From assembly GCA_028753945.1 (NCBI GenBank), contig JAPNXP010000010.1, positions 5,583,042 to 5,647,041 of the forward strand: DNA of 64,000 bases, written 5' to 3'. Positions 11,601-20,701 of the stretch are shown here, piece after piece. Position numbers and translations under genes: made by a program. The stretch comes from Hexactinellida sp. DTS-2022. Taxonomy: Eukaryota; Porifera; Hexactinellida. The notes under the pieces were generated by a model. That model saw only the letters and a program-made list of their open reading frames with translations, had not been told where the DNA came from and did no database searches. Within the stretch, counting starts at the first letter, position 1; each line of letters begins with the position of its first letter.

Positions 11601-14600
11601 AAGTCCTGGAGAAGCTTCTGGATCTTAGGAATGCGCGTGGAGCCGCCCACCAACACGATGTCGTGGATTTCGCTTTTGCCGAGTTTAGCGTCGCGGAGAG
11701 CTTTCTCAACCGGCTCGAGAGTCCCACGGAACAAATCCTGGTTCAGTTCTTCAAAGCGAGCGCGAGTGATGGTAGTGTAGAAATCAGTGCCTTCGAAAAG
11801 CGAGTCGATTTCAATGTTAGCCTGCGTGCTGTGCGATAGCGTGCGCTTGGAGCGTTCGCATGCGGTCCTGAGGCGACGGAGAGATCGTTTGTTGGAAGTG
11901 AGGTCCTTCTTGTTCTTGCGCTTGAATTCCTGCACGAAATGGTTGACCATTCGATTGTCGAAATCCTCCCCTCCCAAATGGGTGTCTCCAGCTGTGCTCT
12001 TGACCTCGAAAATTCCCTCATCGATAGCCAGAATGGAAACGTCGAAGGTTCCACCGCCCAAATCGAAAATAAGCACCTGTCGCTCGCCCCCAGTCCTCTT
12101 GTCGAGTCCGTAAGCGATAGCAGCGGCAGTGGGCTCATTGATTATCCGCATCACATTCAGGCCAGATATAACGCCGGCATCCTTGGTTGCTTGTCGCTGA
12201 GCGTCGTTGAAGTAAGCAGGGACGGTCACAACTGCGTCTGAGATTGTTTTGCCGAGATAGGCTTCAGCTGTTTCCTTCATTTTCAGGAGAACCATGCTCG
12301 AGATCTCCTCCGGGTAGAAGGTCTTCACTTCAGCTTTGTAGTCAACCTGGATTTTAGGGCGTCCAGCTTCGTTCACAACAGTGAAAGGCCAGTATTTCAT
12401 GTCCGACTGCACCACTGCGTCCTCGAATCGACGTCCGATGAGTCGCTTGGCGTCGAAAACAGTGTTGGATGGATTCATAGCGACCTGGTTCTTAGCGGCA
12501 TCCCCGATGAGACGCTCTGTGTCGTTGAAAGCAACGTAACTGGGCGTGGTCCTATTTCCCTGGTCGTTAGCGATAATCTCAACCTTTCCATGCTGGAATA
12601 TTCCGACACACGAATAGGTGGTTCCTAAATCAATACCGACAGCGGCCATAATATTGTAGGTTATGCGATGATAATGTGAAGATTTCTCTTTGTAGATACT
12701 GTGTTGTGAATTGATTTGGTTTTATAGTAGATTGATACAATATTCAGGAATATTCTAGAAACTAGATGCACTATTCATAGTGAATACTAGAATATTCTTT
12801 CTATTGAATTCAGTTCTATTTTAGTACAAAATTAGAATCTATAGAGCGTATTTAGCTGCTGGAATATTCTAGAACAATTCTACTAGCTAATCAAAGAATC
12901 TAATAAGTTACTAAGATTATAACATTTGTAATTGAATATATGCAACTTGTCACCGGGTAGAACAAAAGGAATGAACACGTAAAAGCAAGAGGATACATTA
13001 CTATAATGGCACACAATGGTTGCATTAATTAATTAATTAAAATATCTAAGGAATATAGTACGTACACTAGGTTTGGAAAGATGGAAATTTGTATCGAATA
13101 AATGAGTTAATAAGTATTAATAAGGGGATACGGACAGTTCGCTACACGGACACTTCGCTACGGACACTTCGCTACGGACACTTCGCTACGGACACTTCGC
13201 TACAGGACAGTTCGCTACACGGACAGTTCGCTACGGACAGTTCGCTACACGGACAGTTCGCTACACGGACAGTTCGCTACACGGACAGTTCGCTACACGG
13301 ACAGTTCGCTACACGGACAGTTCGCTACACGGACAGTTCGCTACATGGACAGTTCGCTACACGGACAGTTCCGTTCGCATATCTGCCAACTTATTTGAAT
13401 AATATCCCTGTACAGGGCTCCAATTTTCCCCTGTACATTGGCCAAAATCCCTCAGTACACCTCCCAAATTTTTTCTCGCTCGCTCGTCCAGGGATTTACT
13501 ATAGACACATATCAGATCACTTTGGAAAGGAGAAAGCATTGAATTATACTGTATACTGTACAGTGAATCCCTGTACGCTTGAATAAATATTCAGGGTTGC
13601 CAACCCTCCCGCTTTTTAGCCTTTATTTCTCCCATCCTCCCGACCTCCCGCCAAACTTTTCAAACTCCCGCTTTCTTGGAAATTTGTCCTATATTATGAT
13701 TTTATGATAATACTTGTATGCATAAGTAAATAACTAATTTTTTTGCAAAAATTAGTCTATACGTATACCGTAATAATATAATATACGAGTTCCAAGTTTT
13801 GTTCTACTCATATACTTGTAATAACCCACTTATTATTACAATGTACTAATATTATGTTAAATTCGAATTTGGAAGAAATTCTTAAAAATATCCCAAATGG
13901 CTTACATACTCCAGAAAGTTGTTATACCAGATATGATGCTGCTTTTTTCTCGTTTAGTTTATATTTCAATCAATGCAACCAAGGGTGGAATAAGCTTTAC
14001 AACACATTTACAAATTTGATGGCCTAATCGTCATGAAATTCCTCGAAATCTCTAGAAAAATGTTCATAAATGACATGAACTTTTGAAGATATTTAAATCT
14101 GCTACATATACGTATATCTACTAAAAAACTACTTTGTAAAAATTATAATTAAATAATCTACTATTTCGTTTCATTGTGTTATTGCCAGGCACGTAGCTAC
14201 GGGGGGGCGACTGCCCCCCCAAAAGTACTTCTCGCCCCCCTCCCAAGAGAATTTAGGAAGTGTTCGTCATAGTAAATAGAATGATTCGTCCACCCTTGCC
14301 CCCCCGACTCCCTGCACTTGCCCCCCCAACATAAAACTTGTCCCCCTGAATTACATACTCTAGCTACGTGCCTGGTTATTGCATACATTGGGTGAATACG
14401 AGATACGCGAGAAGAAATTTGATAGATAGAACTTGAAAAATAAGCGTTTCCTAATTGTAGATATTCAAACGTAAAAATTAATCAGATCGTATCGTTCTAT
14501 TCATGATAAATTCAAAGAAATAGCATATATTTTGAGTTTCCTGCTTTTCTTCCGATTTTTCATCTTCGACCTCCCGCTTTTTTGGTAAAACTCCCGCCAA

Positions 14601-17600
14601 AAAATGGCAAACCTCCCGATTTTGGTTTTCAGAGGTTGGCATCCCTGTAAATATATAAACCAGTTATGCCTTATGTGGTCAATGCAGAATATACTATCAT
14701 CACTGTAGACATTTTTAGGCATTATTTTACTCATGATTAGTACTATATTAAAAATTCCCTGTATAAATGGAATAAATCCCTGTACGCCTGTACAGAACAG
14801 TCAAAATGGTTAAAATACCTGTACTGTACAGGGAATCCCTGTACGGTTGGCAGGTATGAGTTCGCTACACAGACAGTTCGCTAAATCGTTGCATAAAATC
14901 TATTATTACAAACAGTAATTACTTGTAGCTAAATACGTTACATTTGCTAGTCTAATTAATGCTAAATCTGTAAGCAACTCCTTTTAAGAATTCGAGCGGC
15001 GGTCTATTTAGATACCCCTGTACTAAATTTGTTAGTGCGTCTTCATTGGCCCTATTCTTCAATCGCTTAACGGGTTTTTCTCCACCAATATACTTAGCCT
15101 GTTTAGCTTCTACTAAACCTTGCTCACGTTTCAAAGCACTAATGAATCTCCATATATTCGGATGGTGGCAGCCAATTGTTGCATTATAAGAGCGATGCCA
15201 GGCTTCGATTGCGTTAGTTGTACGCGGGATTCCAATTGGAGCTTCATGATGGTGATTCCACATCTCAATCGGAAAGAGTGGGGTTACTTGTCCTCCCCCA
15301 GGCAATGTGCGGCCCACATACGTTTGCTCAAAATATAGAGCAAGCTCGGTAGCCTCAGGGATATTAAGCTGCTCAATAACCTGTGGGAATAGCTCAGGAA
15401 CATCAAATGGCGATGCAAACGCTAATGCTGGCAGCATGCGAAGGCGAAGAGCAAGGTTTTCATCTTGCATATAATCAGCCTGTAGACCAACCTCTTGGAT
15501 CTTCCGCCATATGTTTTGAGTTAGGTGAAAGAAACATCCTTTCACATTCGTAAGAGGCCACTCCAACTCAAAACTATTAATTGCTGCCAATTCAAAGTCC
15601 ATGATCATATGTGTTGGCTGAGCTGTTGGACAAAGAAGGTGGATCTGTTCCCACATCCTGATATAGGTTGCTTCTGTCTTGTTAGGCAGAAGAACAAAGA
15701 GGCTCGGTAGAAGGTGTCCGTCTTGAAGAGGATTAGGACCACCACGAAGACCATGTATAGTGTAGACTTGGGAAAAAAGCGAGGGAGCGGTTTTGAATGT
15801 TCCATCTGCCAACCATATATGAGAGGCATTCAGCATCTCGACATTGCGCTGAGTCCCGAAAATGATTATACGCTGAGTATTAGGTCCAGAATCATAGAGC
15901 AGGAAGTTCTCTCCCTTTGCCGTCATCTGATATACTGGTGGAATGACTAATTCATCAAGGCTCTCAGGTTGGACTGGTGCTGCATCTATAGTCTGTCTCT
16001 CGCGTCTGATAGTGCGTTTTAAACTATCAAGCTTTGGTAGCTTTATGACAGTTGATTCATTTGCTGTATCTAAGCTATCCCCAATAATGTGGTGAGTGGT
16101 ATCATGTGTGTCTCGAGCTTTTCTCTTCACTCCCGCCTTCAGTACAATACACTCAATTTGCTGCTCGTCCGGTTCATGCAGATGTTCACCTGTTCGTTTC
16201 ACAATTGCCATACCATTGGTGTGAACTCTGGCCTTACATAATCCTCTCCTCTCACACTGCCAGTGAGTTGTGTCTCCTATGATTCTCTGCCTGTCATAAA
16301 CAAAGCCACCTTCTATCAACTTGTACCTTTCTTTATTACTCTTGCTTGACCTGATCAGCCGAAATTGTTGTGGTAATGGGTCAGCCATGAACAAGTAATA
16401 GATTTATTGGAAAGTTATTTCCCTTGCTTTTATAACCTAAAACTTCTTGTTATTGTCAACACAATTGATACTAGAAGTCATGCTCTCGTAAATTCAAAGG
16501 CTTTAAAAATTAATTTCTCACACATCAAGTCAGCTGTTTTAAAGTTCTGAAGATTCAAGATAGAACTAGTTGATTGATCTTAATTAATCAAAAACATAAA
16601 TTCCTTTAATCTCAATTTTTATAGAAACGAGCCTTCTGTCTTGGTATCTTGGTGACGGATTACTCATCCGGTCATACATAGTTTATATTTGAAGATAACA
16701 ACACAAAAAATTTCGTAATCAACATTTTTGATTACCTATTATAACTGTTGGTGTTGGAATTGGATTTTGAATATTACAATCAGGGGCGGCGCTAGCGCGC
16801 CACCACTGAAGGGGATAAAACGGGCTGAGTATTTCTTTATGGGGCTGACACAGAATGCTGTTCTTTTGAGCAAATAACCATTTGTACTTAATTTTTTAAA
16901 TAATCATTAAATAATCATCACACCCACTGTGGACTGATGGGGCTGACAAAATTCAGATGGGATAGCCCCATCTATTCCCATGCTAGCACCGCCACTGATT
17001 TCAATAGGCCCATGTTCGCAGCAGGGTTATATCCGTGTAGCGAACTGTCCGTGTAGCGAACTGTCCATGTAGCGAACTGTCCGTGTAGCGAACTGTCCGT
17101 GTAGCGAACTGTCCGTGTAGCGAACTGTCCGTGTAGCGAACTGTCCATGTAGCGAACTGTCCGTGTAGCGAACTGTCCGTGTAGCGAACTGTCCGTGTAG
17201 CGAACTGTCCGTGTAGCGAACTGTCCGTAGCGAACTGTCCGTGTAGCGAACTGTCCTGTAGCGAAGTGTCCGTAGCGAAGTGTCCGTGTAGCGAACTGTC
17301 CGTATTCCATTAATAAGTAAGTTTATAATGAGTTGCAAAAACGTAAAAAAAGTCAAACATTAATCCGAATTATACAACTACGTAACTATGTAGGTTGAGA
17401 ATGCACGAATTTAACTCGAATAAATGTCGTTAAAATTATATAGATTGCAAAGGCAAACAAACTCAAACTTGTAAAGAACAATCAACTAGGTTGAGAAAAC
17501 TGAAATTTGTTCGGTGTTGAAATTAATACAATGCAAAAAGGATCAAATATAAATAAACTCACTTTATACACTGAGCTATATTCTCCCTGGCCTATGAGAG

Positions 17601-20187
17601 CTTCCTCGTGAAACTCCTGTTTGTATCTCGATATATTGCTGTCTCTGAGGACCAGTTTCTTAGGCTTAGAGCCAGAATTAGAACTCGAGTCTCTGCTCTC
17701 AGTTCTCTCTTCCAACATTCCTGCTATACTGTCCTCAACTGACTTCTTAGTATCCTTCTCATGGTGTGAGCTCAGTGGGTGGTGGTTGTGTTGGATCGAA
17801 CAGCTGTGTTTGCGCGGATAAGAGACCGGGTCTGGCGTGAAGGGGTTTATGTTACGGGCGGAAGGACGGCGGTTTAGTACTCGTGAGTCTGTGAATGCGG
17901 GCTGAAGACGACTGCGGGATTTCGATCTGAATGAACTATTATAAGAGCATAATATAACGTGGTTGTTATTGTTAATTTCCTGACTGGCTAGCTTACAAAA
18001 AAGTCTACTGTGCAACAATATCTTGATATGAATATGCAGTTACTAAATAGTAAATAAAGTGAACTTTCGTAACAAAGAAGTGCTTGGGACCTGTAAATTC
18101 CTTCATTATATCCGGATATTCGTTATAAGCGGTTAATAACTAATGCATTTAGTGCTCTGGGGGAGATATCAATTTCGTTATAAGCGGATATTTCGTTATA
18201 TCCGACTTCGTTATAAGCGGGTATTTCGTTATAACGGGAGTTAACAGTACAATAGTGCACACCTTGAGCTGAACTTCTCAACCGAATAATACTCGGCATC
18301 ATCCTGAGAATGGCTGCAGTTATTATAGCTAACAGGCGTTGTGAACAGAACATTATCGTTACTCCCGCAGCTCTGACTCTCACTACTGCTGCTCTCCTGC
18401 TTCTCCTGTGCCTTCTTAAGAAGAGTATTAGGCGTCTGTGGCTGCTCTACCAGACACAGCTGACACATGTCTGAGCCCAGTTTCTGGGAAGAGGGGGGAC
18501 TCCCTATTGTGGCGGTGCCGGGGATAGGGGACTCGTCGGTTGGGGTTATCTCTACAGGGTAAGGTATACTCTATAGGGTACCTATAGTAGAATCTCGTTA
18601 GTACGAACACGGTTAATACGAATTTCCGGATAAGATGAACAAACAGTTCCACAAAATCAGGTCGCTACAATGACTATTCAATGGGTATTACTCCGGTTAA
18701 TACGAACTCCGGATAAAACGAAAAAAATTATACTGTCCGTTGGTATTCGTATTAACGAGGTTATACTGTAAATACACACCATAGAGTTTTAAGGCATATG
18801 ATATTTGAGCGTAAATTTTATAGGATTTTTTTTTCGATTACACTCTAATTTTAGTTTGCTTCGGCTACACAAATACATTAACTTAAAAGCCTAAACTATG
18901 TACCGTATAATCGATTCCCTAAAAGCACTGGGAATGTCATTTGGCTTATTGGCTTAGAGTAATTTTAATAACAATGCAATACGAATACAAATAATGTTAT
19001 TTCAAGAAGATAACTCGAAAAGTGTAATATAAACTATAGTTCGTATAATTTTTTAAAGGTATTTAGCAATGGAAGTAGGGAAAACCCATAAATCCTAAAT
19101 GAATGTATTAGCAATATTATATCCAGTGATTGGTTGGTAAGTATGGAATGTACAAATGTTACCTTTTTCCATTTCAGTGATGGAACTCTGGGAAGAGCGT
19201 CTCGAGTTTATAGATTCGCTCTTGAACTGTCTGGAGGTACGTCTGTGTTTGGAGGGAGGAGTCATACTGCTGCCTAGCAGGGGTGAAGAGTAATGATTTA
19301 TGTGATTATTAAGATAAATATATTTCGAGAAATATAAATATTTGAATGAATGTAACACAAATTTTATAAAGTTATTTAATTGCTATTTGGGTAGTGCTAG
19401 TAGGCGAACACCACTGTATATAAAAAAAATGTTTTTACTATACGAATAACCGCTTATAACGAAATTGATATTTTTCACCCAGAGCACTAAATGCATTGAT
19501 TATTATCCGCTTATAACGAATATCCGGATATAACAAAGAAATTTATAGGTCCCAAGCACTTCGTTATAACGAGAGTTCACTGTAGTAAAATCAACATAAT
19601 ATCAATTGATTTTGATGCTGATTTTATCCCAAAAAAACTATGTTATTACTATCCCTGCATTTTATTATAAAATCATGTCTTACTATCCTGTATTTTATTC
19701 TAAAATAATGTTTATTAGAAATAACTTATATGTAGACCGTCTATTTCTAGACCAGGTTTTCTTACATATAGTACAATAGTATTACCCATAGACGGCAGGG
19801 CTTTTGGTCTACAGAATTTATAGACAGTCTACAAATTTTTTTGGGCTTATTTGTATGGGCTTTTATAGACAGTCTACATATAAGGATGCTCATGTTATAC
19901 TATCCCTGCATTTTATTAAAAAAATCGTATGTTATTACTATCCCCACACCTAGCATGCTAGATCTCCGTCTGCTGTTCCTAATCTTCCTATCGTGTCCCG
20001 TACAGGAACCGAGAGTAGAAGCTGACAGGAGAAAGTCTGTGGAGGTGTTGGGGGTTATAACACTCGGGGAGAGATGCAGGAATGAATTGTCAGGGGTCAA
20101 AAGGTCAAGGTCATCTCCGGGTATATCCGTTGCATCGTCTGAAAAGTCGAGTTTTATTGGAGTTAGCTTTCCACTTAGTAATGCCAT
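6603..20187 (-). CDS. WEE1: WEE1 kinase (7 exons, hosting other genes in intron 4)
   Basis: Exons: 20187-19950, 19273-19163, 18551-18263, 17926-17563, 8565-8328, 7866-7491, 7050-6603. All junctions are GT-AG with matching phase, giving 687 residues (human WEE1 is 646). The N-terminal regulatory part has an INPFTPDP motif as in WEE1. The kinase domain follows: glycine loop [15 protein letters not shown] lysine in [26 protein letters not shown], the catalytic loop HLDIKPGN, an acidic/serine insert, KIGDMGHV in the DFG position, and ADIFSLAM. The tail ends with a coiled coil and [11 protein letters not shown]1 phosphorylates the inhibitory tyrosine of CDK1 and so restrains mitotic entry. Intron 4 is 8,997 nt and holds TYW3, an Hsp70 gene and a MULE. 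The real start could lie upstream of 20187. Confidence 0.93.
7861..8101 (-). repeat. WEE1: Triplicated segment carrying the WEE1 exon-6 acceptor
   Basis: The motif TGCTGCCTACAGAATTGTAG occurs at about 7861 and 7970, and in a diverged form near 8080 (TGCTTCCTATAAGAATTGTAG). The spacing is about 110 bp and the flanking AT-rich DNA is similar. On the minus strand the 7861 copy is the acceptor used in the gene model (TTCTGTAG|GCAGCA). The copy at 7970 keeps the same AG|GCAGCA sequence. Confidence 0.75.
8124..8275. mobile_element. Pogo-type MITE in WEE1 intron 5
   Basis: CAGTAGACTCTCGTTAATACG at the left and CGTATTAACAAGAGTCTTA at the right, preceded by TTA. Non-coding; same family as 6136 and 9436. 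Confidence 0.7.
8641..8838. repeat. Tetranucleotide microsatellite (TTTG/TTAG)
   Basis: About 200 bp of TTTG, TTAG and TTCG tetramers on the plus strand in the WEE1 fourth intron, with short blocks of each unit. Length variation between individuals is likely. Confidence 0.9.
8843..9010. mobile_element. Pogo-type MITE, left end lost, just upstream of TYW3
   Basis: Contains GTTCAAGGGTCC, AACTCAACTTAATACAAACCC and GGGCTTGTTCATAATAA, and ends CAAACCTGACTG-TA, matching the complete copies at 52408 and 57912. Its right end lies about 37 bp before the TYW3 start codon. Confidence 0.7.
9049..10180 (+). CDS. TYW3: tRNA wybutosine-synthesising protein 3 (TYW3), nested in a WEE1 intron
   Basis: Exon 1 is 9049-9432 (ends ATGAAG|GTGAGT) and exon 2 is 9800-10180 (after TATTATAG), phase 0, 254 residues. 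TYW3 signatures are clear: [47 protein letters not shown], then [13 protein letters not shown] and [17 protein letters not shown]3 is an S-adenosylmethionine-dependent methyltransferase in wybutosine synthesis on tRNA-Phe position 37. The C-terminal 70 residues are charged and longer than in human TYW3. The gene lies within WEE1 intron 4 on the opposite strand. A pogo-type MITE fills the first half of its intron. Confidence 0.93.
9436..9614. mobile_element. Pogo-type MITE in the TYW3 intron, overlapping the donor site
   Basis: Contains GTACTCTCGTTATACGAACACG near the left end and CGTATTAATTAACAAAGTCTACTATA at the right. The left terminus, aligned with CAGTAGACTCTCG, starts inside the GTGAGT donor of TYW3 exon 1. 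Confidence 0.65.
10181..10657. other. Spacer between convergent TYW3 and Hsp70 genes
   Basis: AT-rich. It has possible polyadenylation hexamers (AATAAA near 10187 for TYW3, and AATAAT runs). No transposon ends or coding frame are recognised. Confidence 0.4.
10658..12649 (-). CDS. Cytosolic heat-shock protein 70, intronless
   Basis: 663 residues. The N-terminal ATPase is standard: [52 protein letters not shown] and [11 protein letters not shown]. The substrate domain follows ([18 protein letters not shown]). The tail has five or six GGMPGMP repeats (about residues 613-650), typical of many invertebrate and protist cytosolic Hsp70s. The last residues are TTIDEVD, where EEVD is usual, so the first acidic residue of the TPR-cochaperone motif is Asp. 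The absence of introns and the upstream heat-shock elements mark an inducible copy. GC content is clearly higher than in the surroundings. It lies inside WEE1 intron 4 on the same strand. Confidence 0.96.
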   Translation of the reverse strand: MAAVGIDLGTTYSCVGIFQHGKVEIIANDQGNRTTPSYVAFNDTERLIGDAAKNQVAMNPSNTVFDAKRLIGRRFEDAVVQSDMKYWPFTVVNEAGRPKIQVDYKAEVKTFYPEEISSMVLLKMKETAEAYLGKTISDAVVTVPAYFNDAQRQATKDAGVISGLNVMRIINEPTAAAIAYGLDKRTGGERQVLIFDLGGGTFDVSILAIDEGIFEVKSTAGDTHLGGEDFDNRMVNHFVQEFKRKNKKDLTSNKRSLRRLRTACERSKRTLSHSTQANIEIDSLFEGTDFYTTITRARFEELNQDLFRGTLEPVEKALRDAKLGKSEIHDIVLVGGSTRIPKIQKLLQDFFNGKELNRSINPDEAVAYGAAVQAAILKGDTSEVVQDVLLIDVAPLSLGIETAGGVMTNLIKRNTTIPTKQQNTFTTYSDNQPAVTIQVYEGERAMTKDNNLMGKFDLTGIPPAPRGVPQIEVTFDVDSNGIMNVSAVDKSTNKMEKITIKNDRGRLSESEIKRMVDEAEKFKNEDDAQRERIQAKNGLESYAFQAKSTVEDEKVKDKITEEDKAKVLEAVKETVSWLDLNQTATKEEFEGKQKDVEKICQPVMMKLYQSGSMPGGEGGMPGMPGGMPGMPGGMPGMPGGMPGMPGGMPSGPAPGSTTIDEVD
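12720..12727 (-). promoter_or_regulatory. TATA box of the Hsp70 gene
   Basis: On the minus strand the sequence reads CTACTATAAAACC, about 75 bp upstream of the Hsp70 ATG at 12649. A strong heat-shock element lies just further upstream. Confidence 0.7.
12743..12760 (-). promoter_or_regulatory. Heat-shock element, four perfect units
   Basis: TTCAGGAATATTCTAGAA is four alternating, correctly spaced nGAAn/nTTCn units and should bind HSF trimers. It sits about 95-110 bp upstream of the Hsp70 start codon, directly behind the TATA box. Confidence 0.88.
12790..12797 (-). promoter_or_regulatory. Weak two-unit heat-shock element
   Basis: GAATATTC supplies two units with correct spacing, between the two stronger heat-shock elements. 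Confidence 0.5.
12862..12874 (-). promoter_or_regulatory. Heat-shock element, three units
   Basis: GAATATTCTAGAA gives three correctly spaced alternating units about 215 bp upstream of the Hsp70 ATG. Confidence 0.75.
13125..13378 (+). repeat. Left MULE terminal array
   Basis: About 15-16 units of ACGGACAGTTCGCTAC, with variants (GGACACTTCGCTAC three times near the tip, AGGACAG once). Unit order near the tip mirrors the right array. A piece of the same array continues at about 14858-14886, after an inserted element. Long in-frame peptides ([16 protein letters not shown]) arise from it and are not taken as protein. Confidence 0.92.
13592..14647. mobile_element. hAT-like non-autonomous element, third nesting level
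   Basis: Starts CAGGGTTGCCAACC and ends GGTTGGCATCCCTG, with flanking TAAATATT (13584-13591) and TAAATATA (14648-14655), a 7/8 match to an 8-bp duplication. CTCCCGC/CTCCCGAC motifs are repeated just inside both ends. About 1.06 kb, non-coding. Confidence 0.75.
14186..14374. mobile_element. Small hAT-like MITE, fourth nesting level
   Basis: Termini CAGGCACGTAGCTACG and CTAGCTACGTGCCTG are flanked by the exact 8-bp duplication GTTATTGC (14178-14185, 14375-14382). The interior has runs of C and G. A second copy with its own exact duplication is at 62103-62314. Confidence 0.9.
14952..16394 (-). CDS. MULE transposase with N-terminal FLYWCH-type zinc finger
   Basis: 480 residues, one exon, intact. 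Residues 5-75 resemble a FLYWCH/WRKY-like zinc finger: [29 protein letters not shown], and HLHEP at its end. The MULE catalytic domain follows: [23 protein letters not shown] contains the first catalytic Asp (LADGTF), [15 protein letters not shown] the second (MDFE), then [17 protein letters not shown], with [12 protein letters not shown] further on carrying a likely Glu. It is terminated by a normal stop. Together with conserved ends and target duplication, this suggests a recently active, perhaps still competent element. Confidence 0.9.
   Translation of the reverse strand: MFMADPLPQQFRLIRSSKSNKERYKLIEGGFVYDRQRIIGDTTHWQCERRGLCKARVHTNGMAIVKRTGEHLHEPDEQQIECIVLKAGVKRKARDTHDTTHHIIGDSLDTANESTVIKLPKLDSLKRTIRRERQTIDAAPVQPESLDELVIPPVYQMTAKGENFLLYDSGPNTQRIIIFGTQRNVEMLNASHIWLADGTFKTAPSLFSQVYTIHGLRGGPNPLQDGHLLPSLFVLLPNKTEATYIRMWEQIHLLCPTAQPTHMIMDFELAAINSFELEWPLTNVKGCFFHLTQNIWRKIQEVGLQADYMQDENLALRLRMLPALAFASPFDVPELFPQVIEQLNIPEATELALYFEQTYVGRTLPGGGQVTPLFPIEMWNHHHEAPIGIPRTTNAIEAWHRSYNATIGCHHPNIWRFISALKREQGLVEAKQAKYIGGEKPVKRLKNRANEDALTNLVQGYLNRPPLEFLKGVAYRFSIN
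16781..16997. mobile_element. Small hAT-like MITE in the right half of the MULE
   Basis: Ends CAGGGGCGGCGCTAG and CTAGCACCGCCACTG, with ATTACAAT (left) and ATTTCAAT (right) flanks, 7/8 matching. A related one-ended fragment (CAGTGGCGGCGCTGG) is at about 53640. Confidence 0.75.
17033..17308 (-). repeat. Right MULE terminal array
   Basis: Some 17 copies of GTAGCGAACTGTCCGT (the inverted 16-bp unit), including CATGTAGC and CCTGTAGC variants and GAAGTGTCC units near the tip. It ends at the target duplication at 17309. Confidence 0.92.
18585..18768. mobile_element. Pogo-type MITE in WEE1 intron 2
   Basis: Left TAGTAGAATCTCGTTAGTACG, right CGTATTAACGAGGTTATACTG-TA. It starts about 33 bp from the exon 3 acceptor. 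Confidence 0.75.
19400..19583. mobile_element. Pogo-type MITE (TTATAACGAA family), WEE1 intron 1
   Basis: Contains CCGCTTATAACGAAATTGA, AGAGCACTAAATGCATT, CGAATATCCGGATATAAC and GGTCCCAAGCACTTCGTTAT, and ends GAGAGTTCACTG-TA. The left end is degraded. Confidence 0.65.
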
Positions 20188-20701
20188 TATCTGTGGGTAC
20201 TTTCTATCTATTTGCTGGGCATAAGAGGCATGGGAATTTTAAGTGAATTGAAATTAAGAGCTAAATCATAATGTTATGAATGGGTTACATGACAACGTAA
20301 ACTGGGATATGATATGCTGGGTAGATCATTAGATATATTTATGGGTCTTAAAAAGCCCTTTGATTCTAATCGATATTAATTTTCTAAACAAATGGATTTA
20401 ATATTAGAGTATAGGAACTCGGTCAACACCTTTTCTAATGAAATTAATTAATTTTCAGCCAATGGAAGGTAATTTTTTAATTCACCTTTGCTTCACCTTT
20501 GCGAAGCCGGGTTTTTATATTGAAAGTGTTGGCTGATATATAAGAATCACTTAAATTAATAGAGACTTTTCGATCCCAAACTAACAATTAAGAGAACAAA
20601 CATACCAAAGTATACTATATTAACCATACCATATAAGATTCGTATATTATACTCTTGATAGACACAGAATAACATAGAAAGTCCAGCTTAGTAGATATGT
20701 A
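20188..20701. other. Spacer between WEE1 5' end and IFT172 3' end
   Basis: No gene. Contains a dispersed repeat at about 20425-20540 (AACACCTTTTCTAATG... GAAGCCGGGTTTTTATATTG), also seen at 43955, 48250 and 58555. Any WEE1 promoter or untranslated exon would lie here. Confidence 0.5.

Larger units (their letters stand above)
13379..14857. mobile_element. hAT-like element inserted in the left MULE array
   Basis: Ends read ATATCTGCCAAC and GTTGGCAGGTAT (inverted). Flanks are CCGTTCGC and GAGTTCGC (6 of 8 match), and the MULE array resumes immediately to the right. CCCTGTAC/GTACAGGG motifs repeat near both ends (13410-13435, 13560-13580, 14755-14845) as subterminal repeats. No transposase frame. 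Confidence 0.6.
13125..17308 (-). mobile_element. Complete MULE transposon with tandem-repeat terminal inverted repeats
   Basis: A 4,184-bp element flanked by an exact 9-bp target duplication, ATTAATAAG (13116-13124 and 17309-17317), as expected for Mutator-like elements. Termini read GGGATACGGACAG (left) and GGAATACGGACAG (right, inverted); the first 39 bp differ at one position. Each terminus continues as an array of about 16-bp units (ACGGACAGTTCGCTAC). One transposase gene lies inside on the minus strand. The left half is interrupted by three nested elements and the right half by one. The whole unit is in WEE1 intron 4. Confidence 0.9.

Noticed and set aside
13125..13378. CRISPR-like array
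   Set aside because: Units are contiguous with no unique spacers, the genome is eukaryotic, and the array is one terminus of a transposon.
13089..13586. 165-codon plus-strand frame with repeated [14 protein letters not shown] units
   Set aside because: It is produced by the 16-bp MULE terminal array and has no start context or homology; the mirrored frames at 16972-17356 arise the same way.
14197..14388. 63-codon minus-strand frame
   Set aside because: It covers the small MITE and its target duplication; composition follows the G/C runs.
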